From Cardiocondyla obscurior (Eukaryota > Arthropoda > Insecta > Hymenoptera > Formicidae), in NCBI RefSeq assembly GCF_019399895.1, contig NC_091886.1:496001-560000 (forward strand): 64,000 bases of DNA, written 5' to 3'. The number at the start of each line of letters is the position of its first letter. Position 1 is the stretch's first letter. Positions 42,586 through 53,936 of the stretch are shown piece after piece. Below the pieces are notes generated by a model. That model was not told the origin of the DNA. It saw nothing but the letters and a program-made list of their open reading frames with translations, and did not search any database. A program made the position numbers and the translations under genes.

Positions 42586-43393
42586 CCGAGCGTCCCGACG
42601 ACGCTCGCTCTCAATTCTGTTCTAAAAATCTAATTTGCTCTAATTTGCTCAGTTGCTCAGTTATTCTTAAAAGAAAAACTTTTTAAGTGCTTGTGATCAT
42701 CTTGTGTGGGCGAAATAAAGAACCATCTCGAGATCTCATCCGAGTGAATTTGAAGACAACAAGTAGTAAGTGCTATCATTTATTCATTCCCCTTTTTCCT
42801 TTAAACGGTTCCACTAAATAGTTTTATTTGATTTGTATTCATATATTTATATATGTAAAAATGAAAATTGAGGGAATGGTCAGGGTGCCGTTCACGCTTA
42901 ATTATTTCGTTATCTCTCCCTCGAATCCTCTCGTTTTTTCGGGTGCCTCAACCTATCTAGCGGGCTTCCTTTTGTCGGGGGTTGCGATATGCCGCCAGTA
43001 AATAGTGACTATCAAAACCTTGACTTGAGTAAGGCTCCATTCGGCTAGAGGAACCAGAGAAACTTGAGGTGACAGCGGAGAGATCCGAAAGGAGCTGTGA
43101 GACGTGATGCCCAGCCATATTCTCCTCCAAGATTCATTTATTAATTTAATTCATTAAAATGAACTCCTTTTAGTGGAATCATCGAACTTAAGAACCTTAA
43201 AGAAAAGCCGGGCTCGCCGAAATCGGCAAATTCGGAATCTGAGGGGCCTTATCCGGTCCTTCTTTATACAATATTTATTCGCGGCGGCGCCAGGGGAGAT
43301 AAGAACCGACCCTCCCCGAAGAAGAGGAGAGAGGTCGTGGTCCCTCAACCCCCAGCTCCCCGACTTCGCCGGCTCCTGAAGAAGTTCCTCTGA

Positions 43394-43984
43394 ACGTCGA
43401 AGAACCTAGGGAACTCCCCTTCTCCGGATACGCCGAAAAATAGCGTCAATGCGACCGAGTCAGAGCCTGATTTGGAGCAGTTCCGCCCTACGACTCCTTC
43501 CTATTCCCCGGACATCTCGATTCATTCTCCAGGAGCTGCACCTAGAGCATGCTCCTCTCCAATTCCGTCCCCGTTACCTATTCCTGGGGAGCCTGAGGAG
43601 GTCGACTCCATTGCTGATGACGATACCGTCTTTTGGCAAGAGTCTGACGGCCCAGAGCCTTCCCCTTCCCCCGCCCCGAGCGTGGAGTTCCTCGGCGGGC
43701 AAGAGGAACCCAGAGCGATCATAGATCCTCTCCTCGAGCTCCTCCGGAGGACTTGCTCTCCGTGGACGGATCCCGTCCCCGAAAGGGCCTTCACGATAGG
43801 CCCTGATTCCTTTGATCCTGAGGAGATCAGGAGAGAAGCCAGCAGGGCATCTCCTGATCAGAACGTCCTCATATTTTATCCCGGGGTGGAACACCCCTTT
43901 TTAGCTCCGATCAGGCTGATTGATCGTGTGTTTCCGAGATCATCGGCCAGGATCTCGGAAATAATCGAGATCGACCTCGATTAA
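43394..43984 (+). pseudogene. Pro/Ser/Glu-rich protein of unknown family inside the TIR element
   Basis: Open frame without ATG, bounded upstream by TGA at 43391. Sequence style is clearly coding: GC-rich codons amid AT-rich surroundings, ESEPDLEQFRPTTPSYSPD, PSPAPSVEFLGGQEEPRA and a C-terminal LIFYPGVEHPFLAPIRLIDR. Upstream at 43173-43379 another frame has a basic segment (LKKSRARRNRQIRNLRGLIR). Splicing or frameshifts may join them. I do not recognise it; it could be a gag-like or virion-like cargo protein. Confidence 0.4.
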
Positions 43985-44953
43985 ATATTTCTATTTTCTT
44001 TTGAACTTTCCTTATGTTATTTTTCCCGCGCACTTTTGTAAAAAATAAAAAATGTGTTGTTTATTTAATTTAGTTAAAGTCTCTGGGTTTATCATTATCA
44101 TAAATTTTAAATGTATCATCTCTATTTAACATCAATTTAAAAAAAAAAAATAATAATAATAATAATAATAAAGAATGTTAAATTAAATCTCGTTAAAACA
44201 GATTTTTGAAATTTTCTTTTAATGAACCATTAGCTCCATTTACTGCGAAAAACACCTCCGGTTCTTTCCCTGGGAACAAGAAGTAAAATTCTTTCCCTCA
44301 AAAGAACAAAAATCGCGCTAATTCAAATCTTTTCTCGTTCTAATACATTCCTAGCGCTTAATACGCGTGACGTTGTCTCGCACGCGTCACGCAAGAATTG
44401 GTAGTTGCGTCTCTCTCTCTCTACCCTTTACCTGCTCTCGATCCATTTCTTAGTCATTGAGAACCGGTAATCCTTCCATTAAAATTATTCCTAAACCTGA
44501 CGTAACACTTTAATTAACCAATATTTCTGTTAAAAATCCGTTTATTATAAAGAGTGACGGCAAAAATTCTTGTTTTTTTTTCTATTTTTTAAATGATGGG
44601 TCGATTTTAATTCCTGTAAAAATGTGAAAAGTGATGAATTATGAGAACATATCACTTTCCCTTTTTTAAAACTTTGAAACCATGCGTATGCTCGTCTTAA
44701 AATTTTACTGGGATTAATATTTCATTATAGATTGGTATTAATAGTTACTTCTTATTTTAAAATTATTTTAAATGTTTTAAGACGATGATACGATTCTGTA
44801 ATTAGTTTAAAACCAAATAAAACTGTACTTAAAACAATCTTTAAAATAAGAACGGACTATAAATATTAGCCATATAATATTATTTAGCATAAAAAAAATT
44901 TTTAATGTTAAGTTTAAAAAAATAAGTCACGTTTGCCGTCACTCTTTCGAACA
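43985..44953. other. AT-rich 3' region before BEL-2
   Basis: No gene. AATAAA near 44044, an (AAT)n run at 44150-44172, and mostly A/T sequence to the BEL-2 insertion point. Confidence 0.4.
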
Positions 44954-44958
44954 AGTTT

Positions 44959-45623
44959 TGTGCACGCCGTTACGCGATGCATATTCGCAGGCGATGGAAT
45001 CCGGGACCACCCTGACGAGGGTGTCGCGAGGTGAACGGAACAAAAGAAAACTCAATAAGTTCAATACCAAAAAAACAAACCATCAACTACGGCTACTTTA
45101 TTTCACGTAAATTGTTGCTTCCGGAACGATCGTAACATAAGAAACGCACGGAAATCTTGACCTGCCGATGAACAGCCGCCGTTCGACCCGGCGGAAATCT
45201 TGTGGAGTTTCAGGCGAGAAACCCCCGAGAACGGAAATCTTGAGGTAAAGACGCGAGACGGCCCGGCAGACGCGGCCCCGGATCGTTCCGCAAGAAAAGA
45301 ACAAAAGAGAGAGAGAGAGACAAAAAACACGAAGTGTTTAATGAGACGCGGGATCACCCACGGAGTCGTAACGCTATGTTCGTAAAAAAGCCCGTGTTCG
45401 AAGAGAGGAAAACTGAGGCGTTACTCGCGATAGCTGGATTGCGACTGACGAGCCGGCAAAGCAATCGGGCTCGGCAAGCGAGCCCAGGAATGCGAACACG
45501 CGGGCCGCGAAAACCAGCATGAAAAGATTCGCGATGATTCCGCGTGACATACACGTGTCAGGCGACCGAGGAGCTCGTGGGCTTCCTCGATCGCCTGAGC
45601 TCAGCGACGGGCGTTCGCGAACA
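44959..45623 (-). repeat. BEL-2 3' LTR
   Basis: 665 bp, paired with 49504-50167. The adjacent minus-strand GGCGGGCGGTA (45624-45634) is the likely polypurine tract and resembles that of BEL-1. Confidence 0.92.
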
Positions 45624-45864
45624 TACCGCCCGCCTTGAAACATTGTTTCAATAATCATTTAATATATATAAACAAAATCTCCTAAAACAGTAGTAATACG
45701 CTTAACAAAATGAGTCAGACTTAAGATTATGATACAAAGAGCGAGATTGGAGGGCGCGCCGCCCGCCCTGACTCGCTGCAAACCGCGTACAAAAACATAA
45801 CTTGAAATTAACGCAACTTAGGTCTAGCGGACGTATTACAATAAATCAAATGAACAAAGGAAAA

Positions 45865-46826
45865 TTAATTTGACTGTGCGACGGACTTGATTGGCAAGGC
45901 GCAGATCTTGTCAACCGGTCTTACATAAGAGGAACCCGCAGTTTTTATCGTAGCAACACGGACCAAACCGTCCGAGCCCGGGTGGACTTGAATGACGCGG
46001 CCGAGCTCCCATTTGCAGGGGGGCAGGAGCTGGTTGCGGATGAAGACTAATTGACCAATCTCAAGAGAAGGTTCCGGTTTTTGCCACTTCGAACGCTGCT
46101 GCAAAGTATTAATGTAATCGTTGCTCCACAGACGCCAGAATCGCTCGGTAAATTGGCGAACGAGCTGCCAACGCGACAACCGACTCTCTCTCAATTCTAG
46201 CAAAGACGGCTCCGGAGGCACTGTGAGGGGAGCTCCGATCAGGAAATGGCCTGGCGTTAGATATTGATAATCGTCGAATGAGTCGGACATCGGAGCAATC
46301 GGTCGCGAATTGAGACACGCTTCTACCTGGTATAACAGGGTAGAGAATTCCTGAACAGAGAGTGTATGCGCCCCAAGGATACGACGGAGGTGGTATTTCA
46401 CTGAGCGCACCCCAGCTTCCCAGATTCCGCCAAAATGCGGAGCGGCCGGGGGAATGAAGTGCCAGGAAATTTGGCTGTTTGATTCAAAAAGTTCGGATCG
46501 CGCAAAGCAGCACGATAAGCCGCGGATAGCTCCTTGTCGGCGCCGACAAAATTCGTGCCGTTGTTTGAATATATCGATTGCGGCAATCCACGGCGAGAGC
46601 AAAATCGCGTAAAAGCGCCGATAAACGCGGGGGTGCCGTAATCCCCGACGAGTTCCAAATGAACCGCGCGAGAAGAAAGACAAATAAACAAGGCGATATA
46701 TGCTTTCCTTGACGTGATGCCGCGACCGGAGGAGGCGCGAACATGAAATGGTCCGGCGTAATCAAGGCCGCACCATGAGAATGCTCGCGGTGGAGTAGTC
46801 ACGCGTGCCGCATGCAGGCTACCCAT
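45865..46826 (-). pseudogene. BEL-2 integrase core and tail, frameshifted
   Basis: Upstream frame (46398-46826): CGLDYAGPFHVRASS with the first Asp, AVHLELVGDYGTPAFIGAFT, and IYSNNGTNFVGADKEL, where Asn stands where the second catalytic Asp is expected (Asp in BEL-1 IYCDNATNF). A shift near 46480 leads into 45865-46683 with SWHFIPPAAPHFGGIWEAGV, CLNSRPIAPMSD and the tail domain (LSRWQLVRQFTERFWRLWS). The element is therefore both deleted and integrase-dead. Confidence 0.82.
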
Positions 46827-49402
46827 GAGCTGAGTGGAGGCAGCGGCCTTCTCACGAAGGCATACAACGCACTTATGTACGTAACGGTCAATAAATGATA
46901 GTCGTCGATCGACGCAGAATTCTCACCCTGCCAGAGAATACATTGATGATCGAGATCGCGCTTGTCGACCAAGATCTGACGAAACATTTTTGCAATGTCT
47001 GCCGTATATACAAAACGGAATTGCCTCCACTGTAAGAGAATAGCCGGTAACTCTGTCTGCAGTTTTGGACCAGCATGCAGTAAATCATTTAACGACAGGC
47101 CGCTTTCGGATCGACTTGAAGCGTTGAACACGACGCGCAAACGAGTAGTCGCGCTATCCGCTTTAACTACTGGATGGTGAGGAATGAAAACGTGGTGAAT
47201 CGCTCCTTGAGATTCAGGAGCCTTCCGCATGTGCCGAAGATCTTCGTAATCAGCCATAAATTGATTGTATTCTGAACGCAGTGACGGCTGTAAATTAAAA
47301 CGACGCTGTAGTCGTAAAAATTGAATTTCCGCGCGGCGACGAGTATGACCGAGATTCAGGGGCAACTCCACATTGAACGGTAGCCGAACGATGTATCTTC
47401 CGTCGGGAGCGCGCGAGTGAGTCAGACAGAAGTGGTCCTCGCATTGTTTCTCTTGGGGGGTAAGAACGCGGGTAGAAGGGATGTTCTCCACTTCCCAAAA
47501 TTTGCCTATGGCCTCTTCCAGCGCGGAAAATTGTGTGCAGTGATGCACAGTCAAATTGCCCAACGGAACAGAATCTGCAGGCGGCATGCTCAGGGGCCCG
47601 GAAAGTATCCACCCGAAAATGGTACGCTGAGCGAGGGGCTGTCCGACGGCGCCCCGTTTTACGCCGTCCAAGATTAATTCGCCGTAAAGATTGGCACCGA
47701 GAATAAGGTGAATCGGATCCGAACTCGTGGGATCCGGATCCGCCCAAGAAAGATCCGAGATGTGTGACATACTGCGTAAAGAGATTACATGACGCGGCGC
47801 GTATTGCGTGAGAGAGTTGAGCACGAGAGCTGTTGTCGAAATTAACGGAGCCTCGGAATGAAGCGGCGACACCGATATGTTAATAGCGTGGCGAACCTGC
47901 CCGATTTGTACTCCACCGACGGCAGAAATGTTAATGGGCGAACGTTGTTTTTTAGCTCTTAATAATTGAGCTATACTTTCTAAAATAAACGTGGCCTCGG
48001 AGCCTTGATCCAGTAGGGCTCGAACGGAAACGCTACGTCCGGACCGCACACTTATTTTGACCCGCGCGGTAGCAAGAAGAATTTGCTTATTAGTACGCGG
48101 GACCGTGTTGGTTACCGCCGAATTCACGCTCACGGAAGCAGCGCGTGGTTCCGTGTCCTTGTCGATGTTCGTCGACGCGACCGACGAGACATGCGAATCC
48201 ATGTGTAGCATGGAGTGATGCCTCTGTTGACACGCCCGGCATGAGTATTGGCTCTTACACGCGGCAAGCGTGTGCGAAGAACTCAAACAATTAAGACACC
48301 GGTGGAATTTCTTCGCGGTTTCCAACCTTGCCACGGGAGTTAACGCGGAAAAACGCGAGCACGAGGTTAAGTAATATGATCGCTTACACAAAGGACAGGC
48401 AGAAACGCTTGAAGAAACAGAAGCCGACGATGCGGTAGACGCGTGATGCACGCGTGATGTAGCGTTTGAACGCGTGGATTTCGGCGCAAGTACATCGTCG
48501 TTATTTTCCAACGCGCGTGATCGCGAACTCAAGAACGCAAGCAACTCGGTATACGGACGTGGAATCTCGGCATCGCTGTTTTTTAAATTCCACGCCTTGC
48601 GTGTAACGGGATCTAATTTTTGCTTTATAAAATATACAAGAAAATCGCTCCACAACTTCGCTTGACTGCGACCTAATTGATCCATAAGACTAATGGTATT
48701 TTGAACGCGATCACGTAAAAGTTGCAAGTCTTCGGCGGATTCCCTTTGCAATGCCGAGATACCGAACAGAGTGGCAAAATGAGTCGAAATAAGTCGCTGC
48801 TTGTCGTCGAAACGCTCTTTCAATGCCGACCACGCCAAACGAAAATTATCCGCGGTGACCGGAAGAGTCGAAACACAATTCAGAGCTGTACCTTTTAACG
48901 ACGATACAAGATAGTGCATGCGAGCGAAGTCGCTTAACGATGAATTGCGTATGACGAGAGAAATAAATTTATCGCGAAAAGTCGCCCAGTCGGCGTAGTT
49001 ACCATCGAACAGCGGTAAACGAAATTTCGGCATGTTCGGCATCGCGAGGCCTTGCGGTTCAGCCAAAATACCGGTGGAATAAAACGCAGATGCGGGGCTT
49101 ACGACCGGTTCCAACTCTTCCAGGAAGTCCGTTAGAGCGTCCCGCGTGGACTGGTAAGCTTCCTCCGTCGCTTCAAATTCCTGGTTGCGGAAATAATCCA
49201 CGGACTGAAGATCCGTCTCCGGGGTGCTCCGGAGCAGTTGCACGTGCACTTCCTGGAATTTGCTCCACGCTTCCTGGAGAAAGGCTATACGGCTTCGGAC
49301 TTTGGCGGCGGTGATATTTTCACGCCCCAATTTTTTAAAGTTTGAAAGCATCCGCTCGATAGAACGGCGCGTCACTGATTGCTTTATAAGCAGGTCACTC
49401 AT
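46799..49402 (-). pseudogene. BEL-2 gag-protease-RT, truncated by internal deletion
   Basis: Long open frame from ATG 49402 (MSDLLIKQSVTRRSIERMLS). DUF1759 gag domain (LPLFDGNYADWATFRDKFIS); zinc knuckles CLNCLSSSHTLAAC and CRACQQRHHSMLH; protease VRALLDQGSEATFI; RT start with RVVFNASSRSESGLSLNDLL and catalytic VYTADIAKMFRQIL. The RT breaks off after YHLLTVTY, then reads into sequence that in another frame belongs to the integrase region. The YxDD box and RNase H are gone. The open 867-codon frame could still give a Gag-protease product. Confidence 0.88.
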
Positions 49403-49479
49403 GTTGAACTCCGCACGGAGCACGGTTCACTACTAAGTACGAACGAGAGAACCTCACAGAGATTCCGTACACCTACACG

Positions 49480-49498
49480 AATCCGGCTCGAAGGACCA
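49480..49498 (-). other. Primer binding site, tRNA-Tyr type (BEL-2)
   Basis: AATCCGGCTCGAAGGACCA on the + strand, identical to the BEL-1 site, with a 5-nt spacer (GACAA) to the LTR. Confidence 0.75.
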
Positions 49499-49503
49499 GA
49501 CAA

Positions 49504-50167
49504 TGTGCACGCCGTTACGCGATGCATATTCGCAGGCGATGGAATCCGGGACTACCCTGACGAGGGTGTCGCGAGGTGAACGGAACAAAAGAAAACTTAA
49601 TAAGTTCAATACCAAAAAACAAATCATCAACTACGGCTACTTTATTTCACGTAAATTGTTGCTTCCGGAACGATCGTAACATAAGAAACGCACGGAAATC
49701 TTGACCTGCCGATGAACAGCCGCCGTTCGACCCGGCGGAAATCTTGTGGAGTTTCAGGCGAGAAACCCCCGCGAACGGAAATCTTGAGGTAAAGACGCGA
49801 GACGGCCCGGCAGACGCGGCCCCGGATCGTTCCGCAAGAAAAGAACAAGAGAGAGAGAGAGAGACAAAAAACACGAAGTGTTTAATAAGACGCGGGATCA
49901 TTCACGGAGTCGTAACGCTATGTTCGTAAAAAAGCCCGTGTTCGAAGAGAGGAAAACTGAGGCGTTACTCGCGATAGCTGGATTGCGACTGACGAGCCGG
50001 TAAAGCAATCGGGCTCGGCAAGCGAGCCCAGGAATGCGAACACGCGGGCCGCGAAAACCAGCATGAAAAGATTCGCGATGATCCCGCGTGACATACACGT
50101 GTCAGGCAACCGAGGAGCTCGTGGGCTTCCTCGATCGCCTGAGCTCAGCGACGGGCGTTCGCGAACA
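49504..50167 (-). repeat. BEL-2 5' LTR
   Basis: 664 bp. Contains the CCGGCGGAAATCTTG and GAGAGAGAGAGAGAC phrases found in the partner LTR. Confidence 0.92.
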
Positions 50168-50172
50168 AGTTT

Positions 50173-50690
50173 ATTTTATTCCGTAAATCTCGCGGATCAC
50201 GATCACGAACTACATTTACTTCCCGAACTTCGATCGCATAATTAATTTCTTGAATAATATCTACGGTTAACATGTTTAAGGTAATTAAAAAATTTATTTT
50301 TAGTCGCTACACGCTGTAACTGGTGCAATAAGTTAAAATAAAACAAATTATATTTGATTTACTCCAACTTATTGCACTAGTGTGCATCAATTCAGCAGTG
50401 CAGCGACTGAGAACAAACTTAAGATGATTGAAATTAATCTTACGACACTCACCATAGGTTGAAGGCACCTTTTATACATACGCGCATTTTTAAAATTAAA
50501 TTTTTTTTAAATTGTTTCAATACGATTAATTTTACTACATGGAGTTTCGTTTACTCCTAAAAACTTCGCGTATATAGTTTTTTTGAACAAATTTAATTGA
50601 TTAACGTTGCCATTAATTAGTTAAGTCGCGATATGGGTTTACCTGTCAAATCGCATGGGTGCCGCCATATTGGATTTTCGCTAAATGTGC
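50173..50690. other. Right arm of the TIR element, AT-rich
   Basis: No gene. The right TIR region with AAAAGTG/AGGCGCC blocks begins near 50690. Confidence 0.4.
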
Positions 50691-51172
50691 CGATAAATGT
50701 GCTACAGACCACATTTAGCGGCACATTTAGCGAAAGCCTATAAATGTACTATAAAAGTGGGTTCAGAATAGCTTTTTTGAGATAAAAGCGCACATTTAGG
50801 CTAAAAGACTGTCACTTTTAAAGGTGCCTCAGAATACGACTACTTTTATAAAACCACTTTTAGAGGCGCCTTTAACTAAAGGCGCCTCTAAAAGTGAGCT
50901 CAGAATGTAGGCCATTGAATCTTGATTCTATTATTTTTTCTTTTTTCTCATTTTTTTGTATCTTTTTCAATTAATTCTTTCCCCCTCAGCTCCCTCTTTA
51001 TCATCTTTTTCTCCACTTTCTTTATTGACCAACCCATTTTTCTATACTATTCTTCCCTTTCCTTTTCTCATTTGCCTATTGCCCTTCCCTCCCTTGCTTT
51101 TTCTTAAATTTCCTCCCAACACCACTTTGCTAATTTTCCTCCTCTTCCTTCGTTCAGTTTTATCTCATATTT

Positions 51173-52267
51173 TCATGCCCTCATTCCAGCTTTACCTCTT
51201 AACTTTTCTCTTTGTAAATCTTCTCTTATCATATATCCCGGTATTTGTCTTTTCACACCTAACAGCCACCTTAAGTACCTGTCCTGCAGGCTCTCTACTT
51301 CCTCCCTTTCCCTCCACTCCCATATTTTTACCCCATAATTCGCCACAGACCATACTAATCTATCAAACAACCATATCCTTCTACTCCAATCTTTTCCAAG
51401 TTTATTCTTCCCTAAGCCCCAGACTTGTCCCATTACCTTTGCCGCCTTTTTAACCCTTTCTCTCACATGTTCCTTTTGGTCTCCATTTCTTGTGACCGTA
51501 TAACCAAGATACCTAAAATTCTTTACTACCTCAATTTCCTTTCCCTTCCAATTCCACTTTACTCTTTTCCATTTTCCACCTCCCTTTCTACATCTTAATA
51601 TCTTTGTTTTCTTTACATTCACCTCTAACCCCTTTTTATCCACATATTCTTCTAAAGTTTTTATCATACCCTTTATCCCTGCCTCATTTTCTGCCACCAG
51701 AGCCACGTCATTCGCACATGCTAATGAGAAAATTTTTTTTCCTTTAATTTTAATTTCACCCCACCCCCCTTTTTCTAATTCCTCATTTATATCTGCCAAT
51801 AAAACTGTTAACAAACTCGGGCTCAGCGGACACCCCTGTCTCACTCCCTTCCCAGTCCAGAAACTCTCCCCTTCCTCATTTATCACCCTTACCTTACATA
51901 CCGTTTCTCCTAATATCTCTTCACATCTTTTTACCAAACCTTCTCTTACTCCTTTTTTCCTCATAGCTTCCACTAGCTTTCTTCTGTCCACGGAGTCAAG
52001 CGCTGCCTTCATATCTATAAATGCTATCACGATTTTTCCTTCTTTCTCTTCAATCTTTCTGTTAATCAAAAAATTCAATATAAAAATCTGATCTATCGTT
52101 CTCATATATTTCCTAAAACCCGCCTGACTCTGCGGTAGTATACCTTTATCTTCTATATCTTTCCTTAATCTTTCAGATAACACCGATGCATAGACTTTAT
52201 ACGCCGTTTGCGTCAGTGTTATTCCTCTGTAATCCCCCACCTTTTCTCCTTTTCCTTTTTTCAACAC
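51173..52267 (-). pseudogene. LINE reverse transcriptase, active site mutated
   Basis: Domains in order: YRGITLTQTAYKVYASVLS, GILPQSQAGFRKYMRTIDQI, IVIAFIDMKAALDSVDRR (motif A, Asp kept), GKGVRQGCPLSPSLLTVLLA (motif B), then SLACANDVALVAE, where the YADD box reads CAND (codons at about 51707-51718; Asp to Asn at 51710-51712). NFRYLGYTVTRNGDQ and the thumb follow. Stops after 51173 separate it from the downstream C-terminal part. The enzyme would reverse transcribe the LINE RNA at nicked target DNA; the CAND change should abolish activity. Confidence 0.88.
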
Positions 52268-53700
52268 GGGTACTACAATACCCTCCCTTCATTCCTTAGG
52301 CATTCCACCTTCTTTCCATACTTTTCTACAAATTTTCCATAATCCTTCTTTCACTTCCTCTCCCTCCCATTTCCATACTTCATTTTCTAAATCATCACTT
52401 CTTGCTGCTTTTCCCTTTTTGAATCCTCTATAGCTTTTTCGAATTCTTCTCTTTTCTGCTCTTTTTCTTCATCATCTTCTTTCCGATCTTCTCCCAGATC
52501 TTCTCCTATCCTTCATTTCACCTCTCCTATCATTTCTCTGAAATATTTATCCTATTCCTTTAATTCAATTTTTTCATTTATTTCCTGTTTCCTCTTTCTT
52601 CCCTTATTTATTATTTTCCATACATCCCCTTCCGTCTTTACTGCTTCTATTTTCTTTTCCCATCTATTTTTCTCCATCCCCTTTTTCTCTTCACATAACT
52701 TCTTATATATACTTCTTGCCTTTTTATACTCTTTCCCATTACTCTCTTTTCTTCTCCATTTTTCTAGTTCTTCCTTTACTTTCTTTTTGCCTTCTCTGCA
52801 TTCTTTATCTCACCATACTTTCTTTGCTTGTTTTTTCCTATCTTCTTTTCTTCCATTTATTACTTTTTTTACCACTTTTTTAACCCCTTTTATCTTTTTA
52901 CATAATCTTTCCCAGCTTTCTCCATTTTTATCCTTTTTTTCTTTCAACTCTTCATATTTTTCTTTAAACAATTCTCTCTTCTCTTCATCCCAGTTTAATT
53001 TTATCTTTTTTCTTTTTTTACCTTTTCCTTCTCCTTTTTCCCTCCTCATACTTCTTCCTAAATTCACTATTAACGGAAAATGATCCGATTCTATATCCTC
53101 CTTTACTTTCATTTCCCTTATCTTACTCTTTCATTCCACATCACTTATTACATAATCAATCACCGTGTTACCTCTTCCTCCCGCATAAGTCCATTCCCCC
53201 TCTTCATCCCCTTTGGTACATCCATTTAATATTCCTCATCCCCTTTCCTCCAAAAATTTGCAAAACTTTTTTCCTTCATTTGTTATCTTTATATCTTTTG
53301 ATCTCCTCTTTTTTTCCTCTTCATCGTTTTCTACTTCCTCGTCCCATAAACCCCTCTCCATCCCTGTTCTTAAATTAAAATCTCCCTCTATTAGGCATCC
53401 CACACCTTCTTCCTTTTCTTCCATCCACGTTACTATCTCCTCCAGTATCTTATCCAAGTCTCCATTTACATATACTCCTGCAATTTTCCACCATCTTTTT
53501 CCACTTCTTATTTTTAATCCCAATATTCCTTCTTTCTTGTCCCTTCCTAAAATTATTTTTCCCTCTAATTCCTTTCTCCATCCCATTACTATGCCCCCTA
53601 TTGCCCTTCCTTTTTTATTAATCTTTTCAGCTCCTTTTACTTCCTATTCATATCCTTTTGGCACACGCATTTTCAACTTACCCCAGCCTTTTGACTGTAT
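52268..53700 (-). pseudogene. LINE endonuclease and linker, many breaks
   Basis: AP-type endonuclease piece at 53236-53586: GRDKKEGILGLKIRSGKRWW, IAGVYVNGDLDKILEEIV and GCLIEGDFNLRTG (the metal-binding GDFN box). 52810-53112 carries SDHFPLIVNLGR, the SDH box of the endonuclease. Between 52268 and 52800 the frames are heavily interrupted. The order EN then RT is as expected for ORF2. Confidence 0.8.
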
Positions 53701-53936
53701 CCATGTCTCACATAAAAAAATCACATTCCACTTCTCCAATCTTTTCCAGAACTCCTCATCCTTATTTCCTAACTTCGCCACATTTCAGAATCCCACCTTC
53801 ATTATCCTTTTATCTTCCACTGTATTTTTATCTCTTTTTCTTCTTTTTCATTCTTCATTCTCTTTATAATTTGATTCCTTTTTTTCTTTCCCCACTTCCT
53901 TTTCCTCTTTCCTTATCTCTCTTTCTCCGCCCTTTT

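Larger units (their letters stand above)
44959..50167 (-). mobile_element. BEL/Pao element BEL-2, internally deleted, TSD AGTTT
   Basis: LTRs 44959-45623 (665 bp) and 49504-50167 (664 bp) start TGTGCACG and end GCGAACA. They are flanked by AGTTT at 44954-44958 and 50168-50172. The LTRs differ at only a small number of positions, so insertion is fairly recent. The tRNA-Tyr-type primer site (49480-49498) and the coding sequence are on the minus strand. Total 5.2 kb: RT palm with the YxDD box, RNase H and the integrase N-part are missing in one internal deletion near 46860. Confidence 0.93.
41644..50907. mobile_element. 9.3-kb TIR element inserted in the LINE, itself split by BEL-2
   Basis: Both ends read CATTCTGAGCTCACTTTTA and then (C/G)AGGCGC in inverted orientation. 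Imperfect similarity continues inward for over 100 bp through AGGCGCCTCTAAA(A/T)GTG blocks. It sits exactly between the two LINE ORF2 parts, so it is an insertion. I could not find a clean target duplication, and no transposase is visible, so the superfamily is open. Its own DNA (without BEL-2) is about 4 kb. Confidence 0.65.

Noticed and set aside
41644..50907. Target duplication for the TIR element (8-bp hAT type, TA, TTAA)
   Set aside because: Flanks TTGTCCCA and TAGGCCAT do not match and no shifted boundary gave a clean repeat.
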